Shown piece by piece: positions 51,314-59,622 of a DNA stretch of 64,000 nucleotides. Numbering within the stretch: the stretch's first letter is position 1; each line of letters begins with the position of its first letter. The translations under genes and the position numbers were made by a program. Location: NCBI GenBank assembly GCA_002694685.1, contig NZMW01000010.1, forward strand, positions 62,001 to 126,000, given 5' to 3'. The stretch comes from Balneola sp. (GTDB lineage Bacteria; Bacteroidota; Rhodothermia; Balneolales; Balneolaceae). Below the pieces are notes generated by a model that was not told the origin of the DNA, did not search any database, and saw only the letters and a list, made by a program, of their open reading frames with translations.

Positions 51314-51331
51314 CTGTATTTGGTTTTATTA

Positions 51332-51477
51332 GCCACAAAATCGCTAAATCACAAAATGTTTTGGCTAGGCTGAAGCTTGAATCAGCGGTTCTCTCCGCTA
51401 ATCAGCCTTTTGAGTTCAATGAACTTCTTTAAACACTATAATTTCAAATCTTTTTCGTGTTTTAGCGATTTTGTGGC
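51332..51477. repeat. Long palindromic element between tyrA and uvrB
   Basis: A 17-bp perfect inverted repeat, GCCACAAAATCGCTAAA (51332-51348) and its complement (51461-51477), with a 112-base interior that folds into smaller hairpins (AGCGG-TTCTCT-CCGCT and GAGTTCA-type). It fills most of the gap between two divergent genes. No coding sequence found. Arms as long as this with a ~110-base interior fit a small non-coding mobile or folding element. Confidence 0.75.
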
Positions 51478-51522
51478 ATTAATTTTTCTGTGTTCTTGTT
51501 TCCTAAGTTACGTTACAGTTTG

Positions 51523-51530
51523 TACCTTTG
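51523..51530 (+). promoter_or_regulatory. Possible uvrB -7 promoter box
   Basis: TACCTTTG matches the Bacteroidota TAnnTTTG -7 consensus and lies 10 bases before the uvrB ATG, giving a very short leader. A TTG lies upstream at 51496, but spacing of 24 bases is longer than usual. Confidence 0.35.
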
Positions 51531-51540
51531 AAAGGCATAT

Positions 51541-53592
51541 ATGTCCCAATTTAAACTTCACTCACCTTACGAACCCGCAGGCGATCAGCCTAGTGCCATA
51601 GCTGAACTTACAGAAGGCCTCAATGCGGGAGATAAATTTCAAACTTTGCTGGGAATAACCGGCTCCGGTAAAACGCGTACCGTTGCCAACGTTATTGAAA
51701 ATGTGGAGAAACCCACCCTGGTAATGAGTCATAATAAAACGCTGGCCGCTCAGCTCTATCGGGAGCTTAGTGACTTTTTCCCCGAGAATCGTGTAGAGTT
51801 TTTTATCTCTTACTATGACTATTATCAGCCGGAAGCCTACCTCTCTACACAGGATAAATTCATTGAAAAAGATCTTTCTATCAATGAAGAAATCCAGCGA
51901 CTGAGGCTTCGGGCGACAAGCTCTTTACTCTCCGGGCGACGGGATGTAATCATTGTTTCTTCAGTGAGTTGTATTTACGGTATTGGCTCACCTTCTGAAT
52001 ATGAGAAATTAATTTTGACCCTGAATAAAGGTCAGGAGATTCCGCGCAATACTATTTTGTATGATTTGGTGGACCTTCATTATAACCGAAATGACCTGGA
52101 CTTTAAGCGAGGGACTTTCCGGGTTCGGGGTGATGTGATAGATGTCTATCCGGCCTATTCTGACGAAGGACTTCGAATTACACAGTGGGGGGATGAAATT
52201 GAATCCCTTCAGCTTTTTGATGTAAACGATGGAACTGTTCATGACTCTGTGGATGAGTTTCGGGTTTATCCTGCTTCACATTATGTGACTTCTAAGGCTA
52301 GACTTGAACAATCCATTGAGCAAATTCGAGAAGAATTAGAGTGGCGAAGAAAAGTCCTCGTGGATGAAGAAAAATTTCTGGAAGCTAAACGCATAGAGCA
52401 GCGCACCCTTTTTGATATTGAGATGATTCAGGAAATCGGATACTGCTCTGGGATCGAAAACTACTCCCGATATTTAAGTGCCCGAAAGCCCGGCGAACGC
52501 CCCTACTGTTTGCTCGATTATTTCCCGGATGATTTTTTGGTGGTTGTAGATGAAAGTCACCAAACTATTCCCCAAATTTCAGCTATGTACGGCGGAGATC
52601 GCTCTCGAAAAGTCGAATTGGTTGAACACGGGTTCCGACTACCTTCCGCGCTTGATAACCGTCCACTTACATTTGATGAGTGGGAAGGTTTAGTAAATCA
52701 GGCCATTTTTGTAAGTGCTACACCCAGTGATTATGAACTGGAAAAGTCCGGCGGTGTTTATACCGAACAAATTATTCGACCAACCGGGTTGATGGAACCC
52801 GAGATTGAAATCCGCCCGCTGGATAACCAGGTGGATGATTTATTGAGTGAAATTCAGGAAAAAGTTAAAAAGAAAGAACGGGTTCTGGTTATTACTTTAA
52901 CCAAACGGCTTAGTGAAGAGCTCAGTGAATACCTTAAAAACCTTGGCATCAGCGCGGCATATATGCATAGCGAGTTAAATGCCCTTGAAAGAATCGAAGT
53001 TTTATATAAATTCCGCCGCGGAGATTTCGATGTTCTCGTTGGAATTAACCTGTTGCGTGAGGGGATTGATATTCCTGAGCTGAGTTTAGTTGCTATTATG
53101 GATGCCGACAAGGAAGGCTTTCTTAGATCAGAAACATCATTGTTTCAGATTGTAGGGCGCGCCGCCCGAAATGTTGGCGGAAAAGCCATTTTGTATGCAA
53201 ACAAAATGACGAAAAGCATCCAAAAGGTAGTAGATGAAACCGAGCGCCGGCGCAAAGTTCAGGAAGAGTATAATGAGAAACATGGAATCACTCCTGAAAC
53301 CATTAAGAAGGAATTGAAGCCTTTGGTTGACCCGGCATTGATATCTAACAAAAGCTTTGATTTTGCTCAGGGTGACGACGATGCGAGCGAAGAAGCGCTT
53401 GAAATTGTTAAAGTTGCTGAGGATGGCATTCAGTATAAAGCCAGTCCGGCGATGAAAGAAGTCACCTTTGAAAGCAAAGACAAGTTAATTGAACATCTCC
53501 GGGAAACCATGATTCATGCTGCCAAAAACATGGAGTTTGAGGAGGCGGCCCGAATCAGGGACCAAATCGGACAATTAGAACAAGAATTATAG
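51541..53592 (+). CDS. uvrB: Excinuclease ABC subunit B
   Basis: Helicase-like DNA-damage verifier that recruits UvrC. The 683-residue product has Walker A 'GITGSGKT' (~38), the beta-hairpin segment 'YYDYYQPEAY', Walker B-like 'VVDESHQTIPQ', 'REGIDIPELSLVAIMDADKEGFLRS' and 'QIVGRAARN', and a C-terminal UVR motif ('EFEEAARIRDQIGQLEQEL'-type). Residues ~601-616 ('ISNKSFDFAQGDDDAS') form an insert in the linker before the UVR domain; see findings. The methyltransferase gene follows after 6 bases. Confidence 0.96.
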   Translation: MSQFKLHSPYEPAGDQPSAIAELTEGLNAGDKFQTLLGITGSGKTRTVANVIENVEKPTLVMSHNKTLAAQLYRELSDFFPENRVEFFISYYDYYQPEAYLSTQDKFIEKDLSINEEIQRLRLRATSSLLSGRRDVIIVSSVSCIYGIGSPSEYEKLILTLNKGQEIPRNTILYDLVDLHYNRNDLDFKRGTFRVRGDVIDVYPAYSDEGLRITQWGDEIESLQLFDVNDGTVHDSVDEFRVYPASHYVTSKARLEQSIEQIREELEWRRKVLVDEEKFLEAKRIEQRTLFDIEMIQEIGYCSGIENYSRYLSARKPGERPYCLLDYFPDDFLVVVDESHQTIPQISAMYGGDRSRKVELVEHGFRLPSALDNRPLTFDEWEGLVNQAIFVSATPSDYELEKSGGVYTEQIIRPTGLMEPEIEIRPLDNQVDDLLSEIQEKVKKKERVLVITLTKRLSEELSEYLKNLGISAAYMHSELNALERIEVLYKFRRGDFDVLVGINLLREGIDIPELSLVAIMDADKEGFLRSETSLFQIVGRAARNVGGKAILYANKMTKSIQKVVDETERRRKVQEEYNEKHGITPETIKKELKPLVDPALISNKSFDFAQGDDDASEEALEIVKVAEDGIQYKASPAMKEVTFESKDKLIEHLRETMIHAAKNMEFEEAARIRDQIGQLEQEL

Positions 53593-53598
53593 TTTACC

Positions 53599-54156
53599 AT
53601 GAAGAATACTATTACATTTTTGAAATCATTCGCAACGGATAAAGATGTTGCTTCTATTACGCCATCTTCTCAATACTGTGTGCGTAAGCTTTGCGAGCAT
53701 ATTGATTTCAAGGCCACCAAAACAATTGTAGAATATGGTGGCGGGACCGGGGTATTCACTAAGCATTTCTTAAAGAAAATGAGTCCTGATGCTCAGCTTT
53801 TTGTGTTTGAAACCAACGACAATTTTATAAACACGCTTTCTAAAATTGACGACGACAGACTTACTATTTTCCCTGACAGTGTTGAAAATATAATGTCTTT
53901 GATGCCGGAAGAACTGATTGGCAATGTTGATCATGTAGTTTCCGGTATTCCCTTCTCTTTCTTTGACTGGGATATGAAAATCGACATCCTGAATAAAACT
54001 AAAGAAGTGCTCCACGAGAACGGATCTTTCTTAGCCTATCAAACATCCGGGCATCTAAAAAAGCCGCTTACCGAAGTATTTGATAACTACACGACTGACT
54101 TCTGCTGGAAGAACATCCCGCCGTATTTTATTTATGAGTCGGTGAATGAGCTATAG
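53599..54156 (+). CDS. Class I SAM-dependent methyltransferase (PmtA/rRNA-type)
   Basis: A 185-residue Rossmann methyltransferase with SAM motif I 'IVEYGGGTGVFTKHFL' (~43), 'FVFETNDNF', and a post-IV strand 'DHVVSGIPFSFF'. Sequences of this shape are phospholipid N-methyltransferase-like or KsgA-like; substrate not determined. Its 3' end (encoding 'YFIYESV') is copied as an exact 22-base direct repeat 1.5 kb downstream, where the original codons seem to continue into 'IK' and a stop. The present tail ends 'NEL'. Six bases separate it from uvrB. Confidence 0.78.
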   Translation: MKNTITFLKSFATDKDVASITPSSQYCVRKLCEHIDFKATKTIVEYGGGTGVFTKHFLKKMSPDAQLFVFETNDNFINTLSKIDDDRLTIFPDSVENIMSLMPEELIGNVDHVVSGIPFSFFDWDMKIDILNKTKEVLHENGSFLAYQTSGHLKKPLTEVFDNYTTDFCWKNIPPYFIYESVNEL

Positions 54157-54257
54157 TTCAAAAGTATCTAGATGCTATTCTTTTCATATAATTATTAGTT
54201 CTTGCTTCATTTTTATTAACATAAATAACACCCTTTTAAAGGATTTCATTTAGCTTT

Positions 54258-55448
54258 TTACCATTCCGGGTCTATTTTTGTAAAGATTAAATATGGGTTA
54301 TCATTCTTGTCAATTTCCTTTTCAAAAGCTACCAAAGAAGGGTTTTTTTGTTTTAAGCTAGACCACTCGGATCCCTTCTTTTTCTTATTTGAAATATATT
54401 CTACAAGGGATGTAGATTGTTGAAACCACACCAAAGTATCTCCTTTTATTTGAATCGGCCGTCGCATCATTGGACCTAATCCTATATCATCTTTAAGCTT
54501 AATGTTACTTGTGTGAAGCATTTTGTTTTCTTTATTAGATGCAAACACATAGTTATGATTTCTTTTATATCTATATGTAAAAAATGAAAAATCTTCAGCT
54601 TCATAATAGTTTGATATATTATTAGCGTACTCTTCTAATAGTTTAATTCTCTCTATAACATTTTCTTTCTCTTCAAAAAAACTCTCCGGTAATTCTTTTT
54701 CTCCAAAATCTATTTTTTTGATTTTTTTAAATTTTTCTTTGTCATAGCTATAGATAATATAATCTGATGGGGCTGTAAAAAATACTTTATCATTAAATAC
54801 AGAAAAGTTTGTAGGCAAATTGTAATGGTAATCTATTAGGTCAGGATCAATATCAATACTCTCCTCTCTTATATTAAAATCATTATCTGTTATCAGCATG
54901 TTATGGCTATCATCCATTGAGTTTGTTAAAACATTATTCATAAAGATTAAATAACCACTTTCAATTTTTTTAAATCTACTTAACCGATGTTTGAAAGTTT
55001 TTTCCTCAATGTATTCTCCATTGTTTGAATTATAGTATATAAACTTACTTCCACCGGTATCATATATAATAATTTGATTGTTTTTTAGATCAACATCAAA
55101 ATCGTTGGGACTCATAAATTCTCCTGGTCCTCTACCATAATTTGATATATCAAATAATAATCTCCCCTCTTCATTATATACATACAGTGCTAATGATTGC
55201 TCTGCATCCAATACATATATTTTGTTGTTCTTCAATAAAACTTTCTCTATCTGACCGATATAATTTCCGCCTTCTTCAGATAGCTTTAGATACTTTACAT
55301 TAGATATTATTGAACTTGTATTTACAAATTCAGTTTTTTCAGGATTAATTTCTGTCGCCTCAATTTTTGACCCCTTCTTTTTCTTTTCTGTATCGGAGCA
55401 TCCAAATATTAGGAAAAAAGTTAACAGTGTTAGTATAATTTTGTCCAT
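54258..55448 (-). CDS. 6-bladed beta-propeller lipoprotein
   Basis: A 396-residue lipoprotein (lipobox 'IFGC', Cys17) of the Bacteroidota 6-bladed propeller type: 'ISNVKYLKLSEEGGNYIGQIEKVLLKNNKIYVLD' start, 'LFDISNYGRGPGEFMSPNDFDVD' (the GxGPGEF turn is characteristic), and successive propeller strands to the end. AT-rich codon use and poly-Lys/Asn/Ile composition differ from neighbours, consistent with recent acquisition. Such genes are often near small secreted peptides and surface signalling, as the ORF upstream suggests. Confidence 0.8.
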   Translation of the reverse strand: MDKIILTLLTFFLIFGCSDTEKKKKGSKIEATEINPEKTEFVNTSSIISNVKYLKLSEEGGNYIGQIEKVLLKNNKIYVLDAEQSLALYVYNEEGRLLFDISNYGRGPGEFMSPNDFDVDLKNNQIIIYDTGGSKFIYYNSNNGEYIEEKTFKHRLSRFKKIESGYLIFMNNVLTNSMDDSHNMLITDNDFNIREESIDIDPDLIDYHYNLPTNFSVFNDKVFFTAPSDYIIYSYDKEKFKKIKKIDFGEKELPESFFEEKENVIERIKLLEEYANNISNYYEAEDFSFFTYRYKRNHNYVFASNKENKMLHTSNIKLKDDIGLGPMMRRPIQIKGDTLVWFQQSTSLVEYISNKKKKGSEWSSLKQKNPSLVAFEKEIDKNDNPYLIFTKIDPEW

Positions 55449-55501
55449 AAGATCTACTTTAAAGAGTCAGTCTTTAGATTATGCTTTCTTTCTGATAGGA
55501 C

Positions 55502-55591
55502 CTACCATTCCTCTGGGTCAACAGGCATTTCATCATAGGTGTATTGGTTTTCTGCTTCACATGTACCAGCTCCATATATACACCTAATCAC
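55502..55591 (-). CDS. Tiny Cys-containing peptide ORF (possible truncated propeptide)
   Basis: A 29-codon frame on the same strand and directly upstream of the propeller lipoprotein, starting at a GTG (55591): it encodes a Cys/Gly segment 'RCIYGAGTC' followed by an acidic tail ending 'DEMPVDPEEW'. The two-Cys Gly-rich segment followed by a variable tail resembles C-termini of NVEALA-like small natural product precursors found beside 6-bladed propeller genes in Bacteroidota. Upstream the frame is closed by a stop, so the leader may be lost or frameshifted. No ribosome site was seen. Confidence 0.3.
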   Translation of the reverse strand: MIRCIYGAGTCEAENQYTYDEMPVDPEEW

Positions 55592-55662
55592 GATTTAGCC
55601 TGATTCATACTATAGAACCCCAGTATATTTTATTTATGAGTCGGTGATTAAGTAGGGTTACT

Positions 55663-56112
55663 TTACTCTGGCTTCTTGCCCAGTTTTTTGCATAAAGAAC
55701 CCAGCTGTTCTTTTTCTTTATTACTGAGGCAGCTAAACTCTTCCTTAATTTTCCCGAGGTGCTGTGGGAAAAAGTCTTCAATATATGATCGCCCTTTTTT
55801 TGTTAACGAGATAATTACAGCCCTGCGATCATTGGGGTCTGTTTTCTTTTCAACCATTCCACTCTTCTGAAGGTTATCAATCACCAGCGTGATATTTCCT
55901 CCACTTTTTAACAACTTCTGCCCTAATTCTCTTTGATTAAGAGGACCTAAATGAAGTAAGGCCTCCAGAGTGCCAAACTGACTCACCGTTAGATTTGCTT
56001 CAGAGAGGTGGCGAGACAACCTCCCGTTCATACTTTCGGTGGCACGCATTAACTTAATAAATGCATTCAGGGTTGATTTATCTTCTTCCGATCCTTCGTA
56101 ATGCGTTCCCAT
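55663..56112 (-). CDS. MarR family transcriptional regulator
   Basis: A 149-residue winged-helix regulator: dimer helices, the helix-turn-helix 'NLTVSQFGTLEALLHLGPLNQRELGQKLLKSGGNITLVIDNLQKSG' (~40-88) and wing 'DPNDRRAVIISLTKKGRSYIE' (DxRxxxxxLTxxG signature). MarR proteins are usually repressors released by small phenolic or oxidised ligands; the target is unknown. It follows the xth gene by ~55 bases on the same strand, with the repeat-bounded segment directly downstream. Confidence 0.9.
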   Translation of the reverse strand: MGTHYEGSEEDKSTLNAFIKLMRATESMNGRLSRHLSEANLTVSQFGTLEALLHLGPLNQRELGQKLLKSGGNITLVIDNLQKSGMVEKKTDPNDRRAVIISLTKKGRSYIEDFFPQHLGKIKEEFSCLSNKEKEQLGSLCKKLGKKPE

Positions 56113-56167
56113 ACAATCCTTTATCTATTCTATTACCTAAAACTTCAACCAAAAAAGCTTCGTTCAC

Positions 56168-56935
56168 TCACACTTCATAAGTGATGCTAACCGGAGCATG
56201 ATCTGAAATATCCCACTTTTTTTCTATTTCAGCCACTTTTGCTTTTTCGGCTAAGGCACTGGTTGCCAAATGATAATCAATTCTCCACCCTTTATTTCGA
56301 TCTTTTGAGGCCGCCCGATAACTCCACCAGCTATATAAGTCTTCTTTCTCGGGGTGAAGTTGACGAAATACATCATGGTAGCCAACTTCCAGAAATTCCG
56401 TCACCCACTTCCTTTCCTCCGGTAAAAAGCCAGACGTTTTATGCTGCTTGCTGGGATTATGAATATCAATTTCAGTGTGGCAAATATTAAAGTCTCCACA
56501 AAAAACTGCGGGCTTTTCTCCTTCAACAACCTTTTTTCCAAAGCGGATGAAGTTATCCAAGAAATCCATTTTCATATCCTGGCGAATGTCACCTGTTGTT
56601 CCACTGGGGGCATAAATACTGAATACCCGGTAGTTTTCAAATTCAGCCATAATCACACGGCCTTCTTTGTCTATCCAATCTACTCCGAGACCTTGCTCAA
56701 CTTTAATAGGCTTTTCTTTTGAGTAAATTGCTACTCCTGAATACCCCTTTTTCTCAGCGATGTGGTAGGATTCGTGATAGCCGAGTTCTTTAATCTCTTC
56801 TGGAACCTGCTCTTCAAGCGCGCGAAGCTCCTGAATACAAATAACATCGGGATTACTCTCTTCAACCCAGTCTATAAAACCTTTTCGATGTGCCGCCCTT
56901 ATTCCATTTACGTTGTACGAGCTGATCTTTGTCAA
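56168..56935 (-). CDS. xth: Exodeoxyribonuclease III / AP endonuclease
   Basis: Base-excision repair enzyme that cuts abasic sites and trims 3' ends. The 255-residue product has the family's catalytic blocks: 'KISSYNVNGIRAA' (Asn), 'VICIQELRA' (Glu), 'SIYAPSG', 'FCGDFNICH' (Asp-Asn), 'RIDYHLAT' and 'KWDISDHAPVSI' (Asp-His). Length fits. It lies 6 bases after tyrS in the leftward yqeY-cvpA-tyrS-xth group. Confidence 0.95.
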   Translation of the reverse strand: MTKISSYNVNGIRAAHRKGFIDWVEESNPDVICIQELRALEEQVPEEIKELGYHESYHIAEKKGYSGVAIYSKEKPIKVEQGLGVDWIDKEGRVIMAEFENYRVFSIYAPSGTTGDIRQDMKMDFLDNFIRFGKKVVEGEKPAVFCGDFNICHTEIDIHNPSKQHKTSGFLPEERKWVTEFLEVGYHDVFRQLHPEKEDLYSWWSYRAASKDRNKGWRIDYHLATSALAEKAKVAEIEKKWDISDHAPVSITYEV

Positions 56936-56941
56936 AATGGG

Positions 56942-58156
56942 TTACTTGGCTTTAAGAATTCCGAAATTTCTCTTTCCAACTTTCAGGGAAAATTCATCCC
57001 CGTCAGAAAAGGTAATAGAGTGATTTTTGTCCGTGACTTTCTTGTCGTCAATACTAACACCACCCTGTTTAATCATGCGCTTAGTTTCTCCGTTACTTGG
57101 AGAAAAGCCGGTTTCAGCAACAATATCGAGCAGGCGAATTTCTTCTCCGGTTTCAAAATAGAATTCCGGTGCGTCGTCCGGCACTTCCTTGTTGATGACC
57201 GTTTGCTCGAAGTGGTTCTTTGCTCCTTTAGCAGCTTCCTCACCGTGATACATACGGACAATAGTGAACGCTAAATCATGTTTGGCATTTCTTGGATCGG
57301 TTTTAATCTTTTCTTTAATAGCCGGAAGTTCTGCAGTATCCACATCTGTAACTAACTCAAAATAGGTGTAAATCAAGTCATCCGGAATGGACAGGGATTT
57401 GCCATACATATCATTTGGCGCTTCGTTAATCCCGATGTAATTATCGTATGATTTGGACATTTTTGCCGAACCGTCGGTTCCCACCAACAGTGGCATCATC
57501 AAACAAACCTGAGGCTCTTGTCCATCTTCTTTTTGAAGCTGACGGCCTACCAAAAGGTTAAACTTCTGGTCGGTTCCGCCAAGCTCTACATCTGATTTCA
57601 GGTAAACGGAATCTTGTCCCTGAGCCAGTGGATATAAAAATTCGTGCAAAGAAATCGGCTCATTGCCTTCAAAGCGTTTTGAAAAATCATCCCGCTCAAT
57701 CATTCGGGCAACCGTCAGTTTAGATGACAGCTTAATCACGTCCATGAAATCCATTTCGCCCAACCAATCGTTGTTGTTGGTCAATGTGAGTTTACTTTCA
57801 TCCAGAATGCTATTAGCCTGTTCAATGTAGGTTTTGGCATTCTCTTTTACTTCTTCCAGCGTCAATGGTGGACGCGTTTTATTTTGGCCGGTTGGGTCGC
57901 CAATCATCGCCGTAAAACCACCAATAATCAAAATAACTTCATGCCCTAAATCCTGAAATTGTCTCATCTTCCTCAGGATAACGGAATGACCTAAATGGAG
58001 ATCTGGACGAGTCGGATCAACCCCAAGCTTTATCTTAAGCGGCTTATTCTCTTTTCTTGATTTCTTAAGCTTCTCAACAAGTTCTTCTTCCGGAACAATC
58101 TCTGTGGTTCCTCGACGAATAATTTCAAGTTGTTCCTCTACAGGTAAAAATGACAT
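56942..58156 (-). CDS. tyrS: Tyrosine-tRNA ligase
   Basis: Charges tRNA-Tyr in the cytoplasm. The 404-residue product shows the class I sites '[14 protein letters not shown]' (HIGH-like), '[18 protein letters not shown]', and '[10 protein letters not shown]' (KMSKS), and a C-terminal S4 RNA-binding domain ('[23 protein letters not shown]'). The 'GDPTG' plus long insert are those of the TyrRZ type. It follows the cvpA gene with no gap and is followed by xth after 6 bases. Confidence 0.96.
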   Translation of the reverse strand: MSFLPVEEQLEIIRRGTTEIVPEEELVEKLKKSRKENKPLKIKLGVDPTRPDLHLGHSVILRKMRQFQDLGHEVILIIGGFTAMIGDPTGQNKTRPPLTLEEVKENAKTYIEQANSILDESKLTLTNNNDWLGEMDFMDVIKLSSKLTVARMIERDDFSKRFEGNEPISLHEFLYPLAQGQDSVYLKSDVELGGTDQKFNLLVGRQLQKEDGQEPQVCLMMPLLVGTDGSAKMSKSYDNYIGINEAPNDMYGKSLSIPDDLIYTYFELVTDVDTAELPAIKEKIKTDPRNAKHDLAFTIVRMYHGEEAAKGAKNHFEQTVINKEVPDDAPEFYFETGEEIRLLDIVAETGFSPSNGETKRMIKQGGVSIDDKKVTDKNHSITFSDGDEFSLKVGKRNFGILKAK

Positions 58157-58726
58157 CTAATTATCTGAGTTATCGTTTAAAAATGGAATGTTTTCTAATG
58201 GGTTATGATCGCTGATATTAGCTTTCAGCGTTTCTGTATAATTTTCAGCTCCCGGATAGACTAAAGCTACTCCGTTGTAAGTCAATGGAGCCAAGTAAAT
58301 TACGTAGGGGTATAAATAGGAATCATTTCTAGCTTGTTCACCAGGTACATTAAAGCCGGCTAAAAGCAGAAGCACGGCACTAACCACCAATCCACTTTTC
58401 AAGGCTCCAAAAGTCGCTCCTAAAATCCGATTCACCATGCTAAGCTTTACGGCTTTCAGTAGTTCCTTGGTGGCATATGCTAATAGAGCTACTAAACCAA
58501 TGGTTCCTATAAATAGAATAGCTCCAGAAACAAAGGGCACAAAAGATGCTCCCTCTTCAAAAAGGGGTGCAACCATTCCGGTAAAGGCATCCAGGTAGTT
58601 AAAGGTGAGGAAAACAGCCAGAATAATAGCTACAATATTGAGCACTTCTTTTACCAATCCATTCACTGCACCTTTGTAGCCAAAGTATAGAATAGGTGTG
58701 GCAATAATCAGATCCAGGATCAGCAT
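58157..58726 (-). CDS. CvpA family membrane protein
   Basis: A 189-residue inner membrane protein with four hydrophobic helices (~2-18, 25-45, 62-82, 100-125) of the CvpA type ('DLIIATPILYFGYKGAVNGLVKEV', 'NRILGATFGALKSGLVVSAVLLLL'). CvpA is linked to colicin V production and stress tolerance in E. coli; its molecular role is unclear. It is 3 bases after the yqeY gene and abuts tyrS, so it is in one operon. Confidence 0.85.
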   Translation of the reverse strand: MLILDLIIATPILYFGYKGAVNGLVKEVLNIVAIILAVFLTFNYLDAFTGMVAPLFEEGASFVPFVSGAILFIGTIGLVALLAYATKELLKAVKLSMVNRILGATFGALKSGLVVSAVLLLLAGFNVPGEQARNDSYLYPYVIYLAPLTYNGVALVYPGAENYTETLKANISDHNPLENIPFLNDNSDN

Positions 58727-58729
58727 TCG

Positions 58730-59188
58730 TTATCCCCCGAGCTCCTCTTTTACAACCCGGCTCACCATAGAACCATCGGCTTTTCCTTTCAGCTGCCCCA
58801 TAAGTGGGCCCATTACTTTCCCCATATCCTGGATACCGGAAGCGCCAAGAGCTTTTATTTTATCCTGAACGATTTTTCGAACGTCATCCTCGTCCATCAT
58901 TTCAGGAAGGTACTCTTCAATAATCTTAAGCTCCTCTTTTTCTTTCTCGGCTAAATCTTCACGACCACCTTCTTCAAACTGATCAATGGATTCTTTTCTT
59001 TGTTTGGCTGCTTTCATTAGCACTTCTACAGCCTGCTCATCATTAAGCTCTGCCTCTCCATCCTTTCGCTCACTGATTTCCTTTTCCATCAGTTTTGCTT
59101 TTAAAGATCTCAGCACCTGAAGGCGGTCTTTAGCCTTAGCCTTCATAGCTTCCTTGATGTCCGAAATAATTTGTTCTTTTATTGTCAT
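58730..59188 (-). CDS. GatB/YqeY domain protein
   Basis: A 152-residue helical protein with the YqeY C-terminal-type domain: 'MTIKEQIISDIKEAMKAKAKDRLQVLRSLKAKLMEKE', 'QFEEGGREDLAEKEKEEL', 'EYLPEMMDEDDVRKIV', 'MGKVMGPLMGQLKGKADGSMVSRVVKEEL'. It is like the tail of GatB but its own role is unproven, perhaps tRNA-dependent amidation or quality control. ATG 59188 is preferred over the longer frame because it has a GGAGG ribosome site 6 bases upstream and gives the family length. Confidence 0.88.
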   Translation of the reverse strand: MTIKEQIISDIKEAMKAKAKDRLQVLRSLKAKLMEKEISERKDGEAELNDEQAVEVLMKAAKQRKESIDQFEEGGREDLAEKEKEELKIIEEYLPEMMDEDDVRKIVQDKIKALGASGIQDMGKVMGPLMGQLKGKADGSMVSRVVKEELGG

Positions 59189-59213
59189 GATTTCCTCCGT
59201 AGCTGAAAATAAC

Positions 59214-59251
59214 CAAAAAAAAAGGTTACACAATCAAAATTGCGTAACCTT
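59214..59251 (-). terminator. Rho-independent terminator of the rpmB operon
   Basis: AAGGTTACACAAT/ATTGCGTAACCTT (12 of 13 pairs, CAAA loop) at 59222-59251 with a long A run to its left, which is a T run on the minus strand. It lies 24 bases beyond the stop of the DUF4295 gene. Confidence 0.85.
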
Positions 59252-59274
59252 ATATATTCCTTATGAATGAATTA

Positions 59275-59445
59275 TCAGGATCTATTTTCTTTGATGTATT
59301 CATTAACATTTTCCTGATCCATCATCACCTCTTTGTAGGCATACTTTCCTTTATCATTCTTGGTAGAAATGATAACCTTTGCCATTTTGCGGTGAGCCGC
59401 TTTCGCTTGTAGTGCTTCTTGTCCAAATGATTGCTTCTTAGCCAT
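59275..59445 (-). CDS. DUF4295 family small protein
   Basis: A 56-residue basic protein beginning 'MAKKQSFGQEALQAKAAHRK' and ending 'MMDQENVNEYIKENRS'. DUF4295 proteins occur right after rpmB and rpmG in Bacteroidota-related genomes, as here (rpmG stop 8 bases upstream), and are probably ribosome-associated; no function is proven. Too short for many ORF searches; supported by operon position, composition and the terminator just after its stop. Confidence 0.85.
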   Translation of the reverse strand: MAKKQSFGQEALQAKAAHRKMAKVIISTKNDKGKYAYKEVMMDQENVNEYIKENRS

Positions 59446-59453
59446 AACTCTGG

Positions 59454-59618
59454 TTATTTAATTTCTTTGTGAACAGTATGTTTACGAAGAACCGGATTGT
59501 ATTTTTTCAGTTCAAGTCTATCGGTAGTTGTTCTTCGGTTTTTAGTAGTAACGTAACGAGATGAACCGGGTTTTTCGGTGCATTCTAAGATTACCTGAAC
59601 TCTGCTTCCTTTTGCCAT
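59454..59618 (-). CDS. rpmG: 50S ribosomal protein bL33
   Basis: The 54-residue bL33 reads '[20 protein letters not shown]' then '[27 protein letters not shown]', which is the family signature. It has one Cys (Cys13), so lacks the four-Cys zinc site, the C-minus type. It lies 4 bases after rpmB and 8 bases before DUF4295. Confidence 0.95.
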   Translation of the reverse strand: MAKGSRVQVILECTEKPGSSRYVTTKNRRTTTDRLELKKYNPVLRKHTVHKEIK

Positions 59619-59622
59619 AATT

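Larger units (their letters stand above)
54124..55647. mobile_element. AT-rich segment bounded by 22-bp direct repeats
   Basis: Exact 22-base copies at 54124-54145 (inside the methyltransferase 3' end) and 55626-55647 (start to start 1502 bases). Between them is AT-rich DNA with one propeller lipoprotein gene and a tiny peptide ORF, both reading leftward. The right-hand copy continues in frame as a short remnant of the same methyltransferase end. No integrase or transposase lies inside, and no terminal inverted repeats were seen. Site-specific integration at a gene 3' end is inference. Confidence 0.5.
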
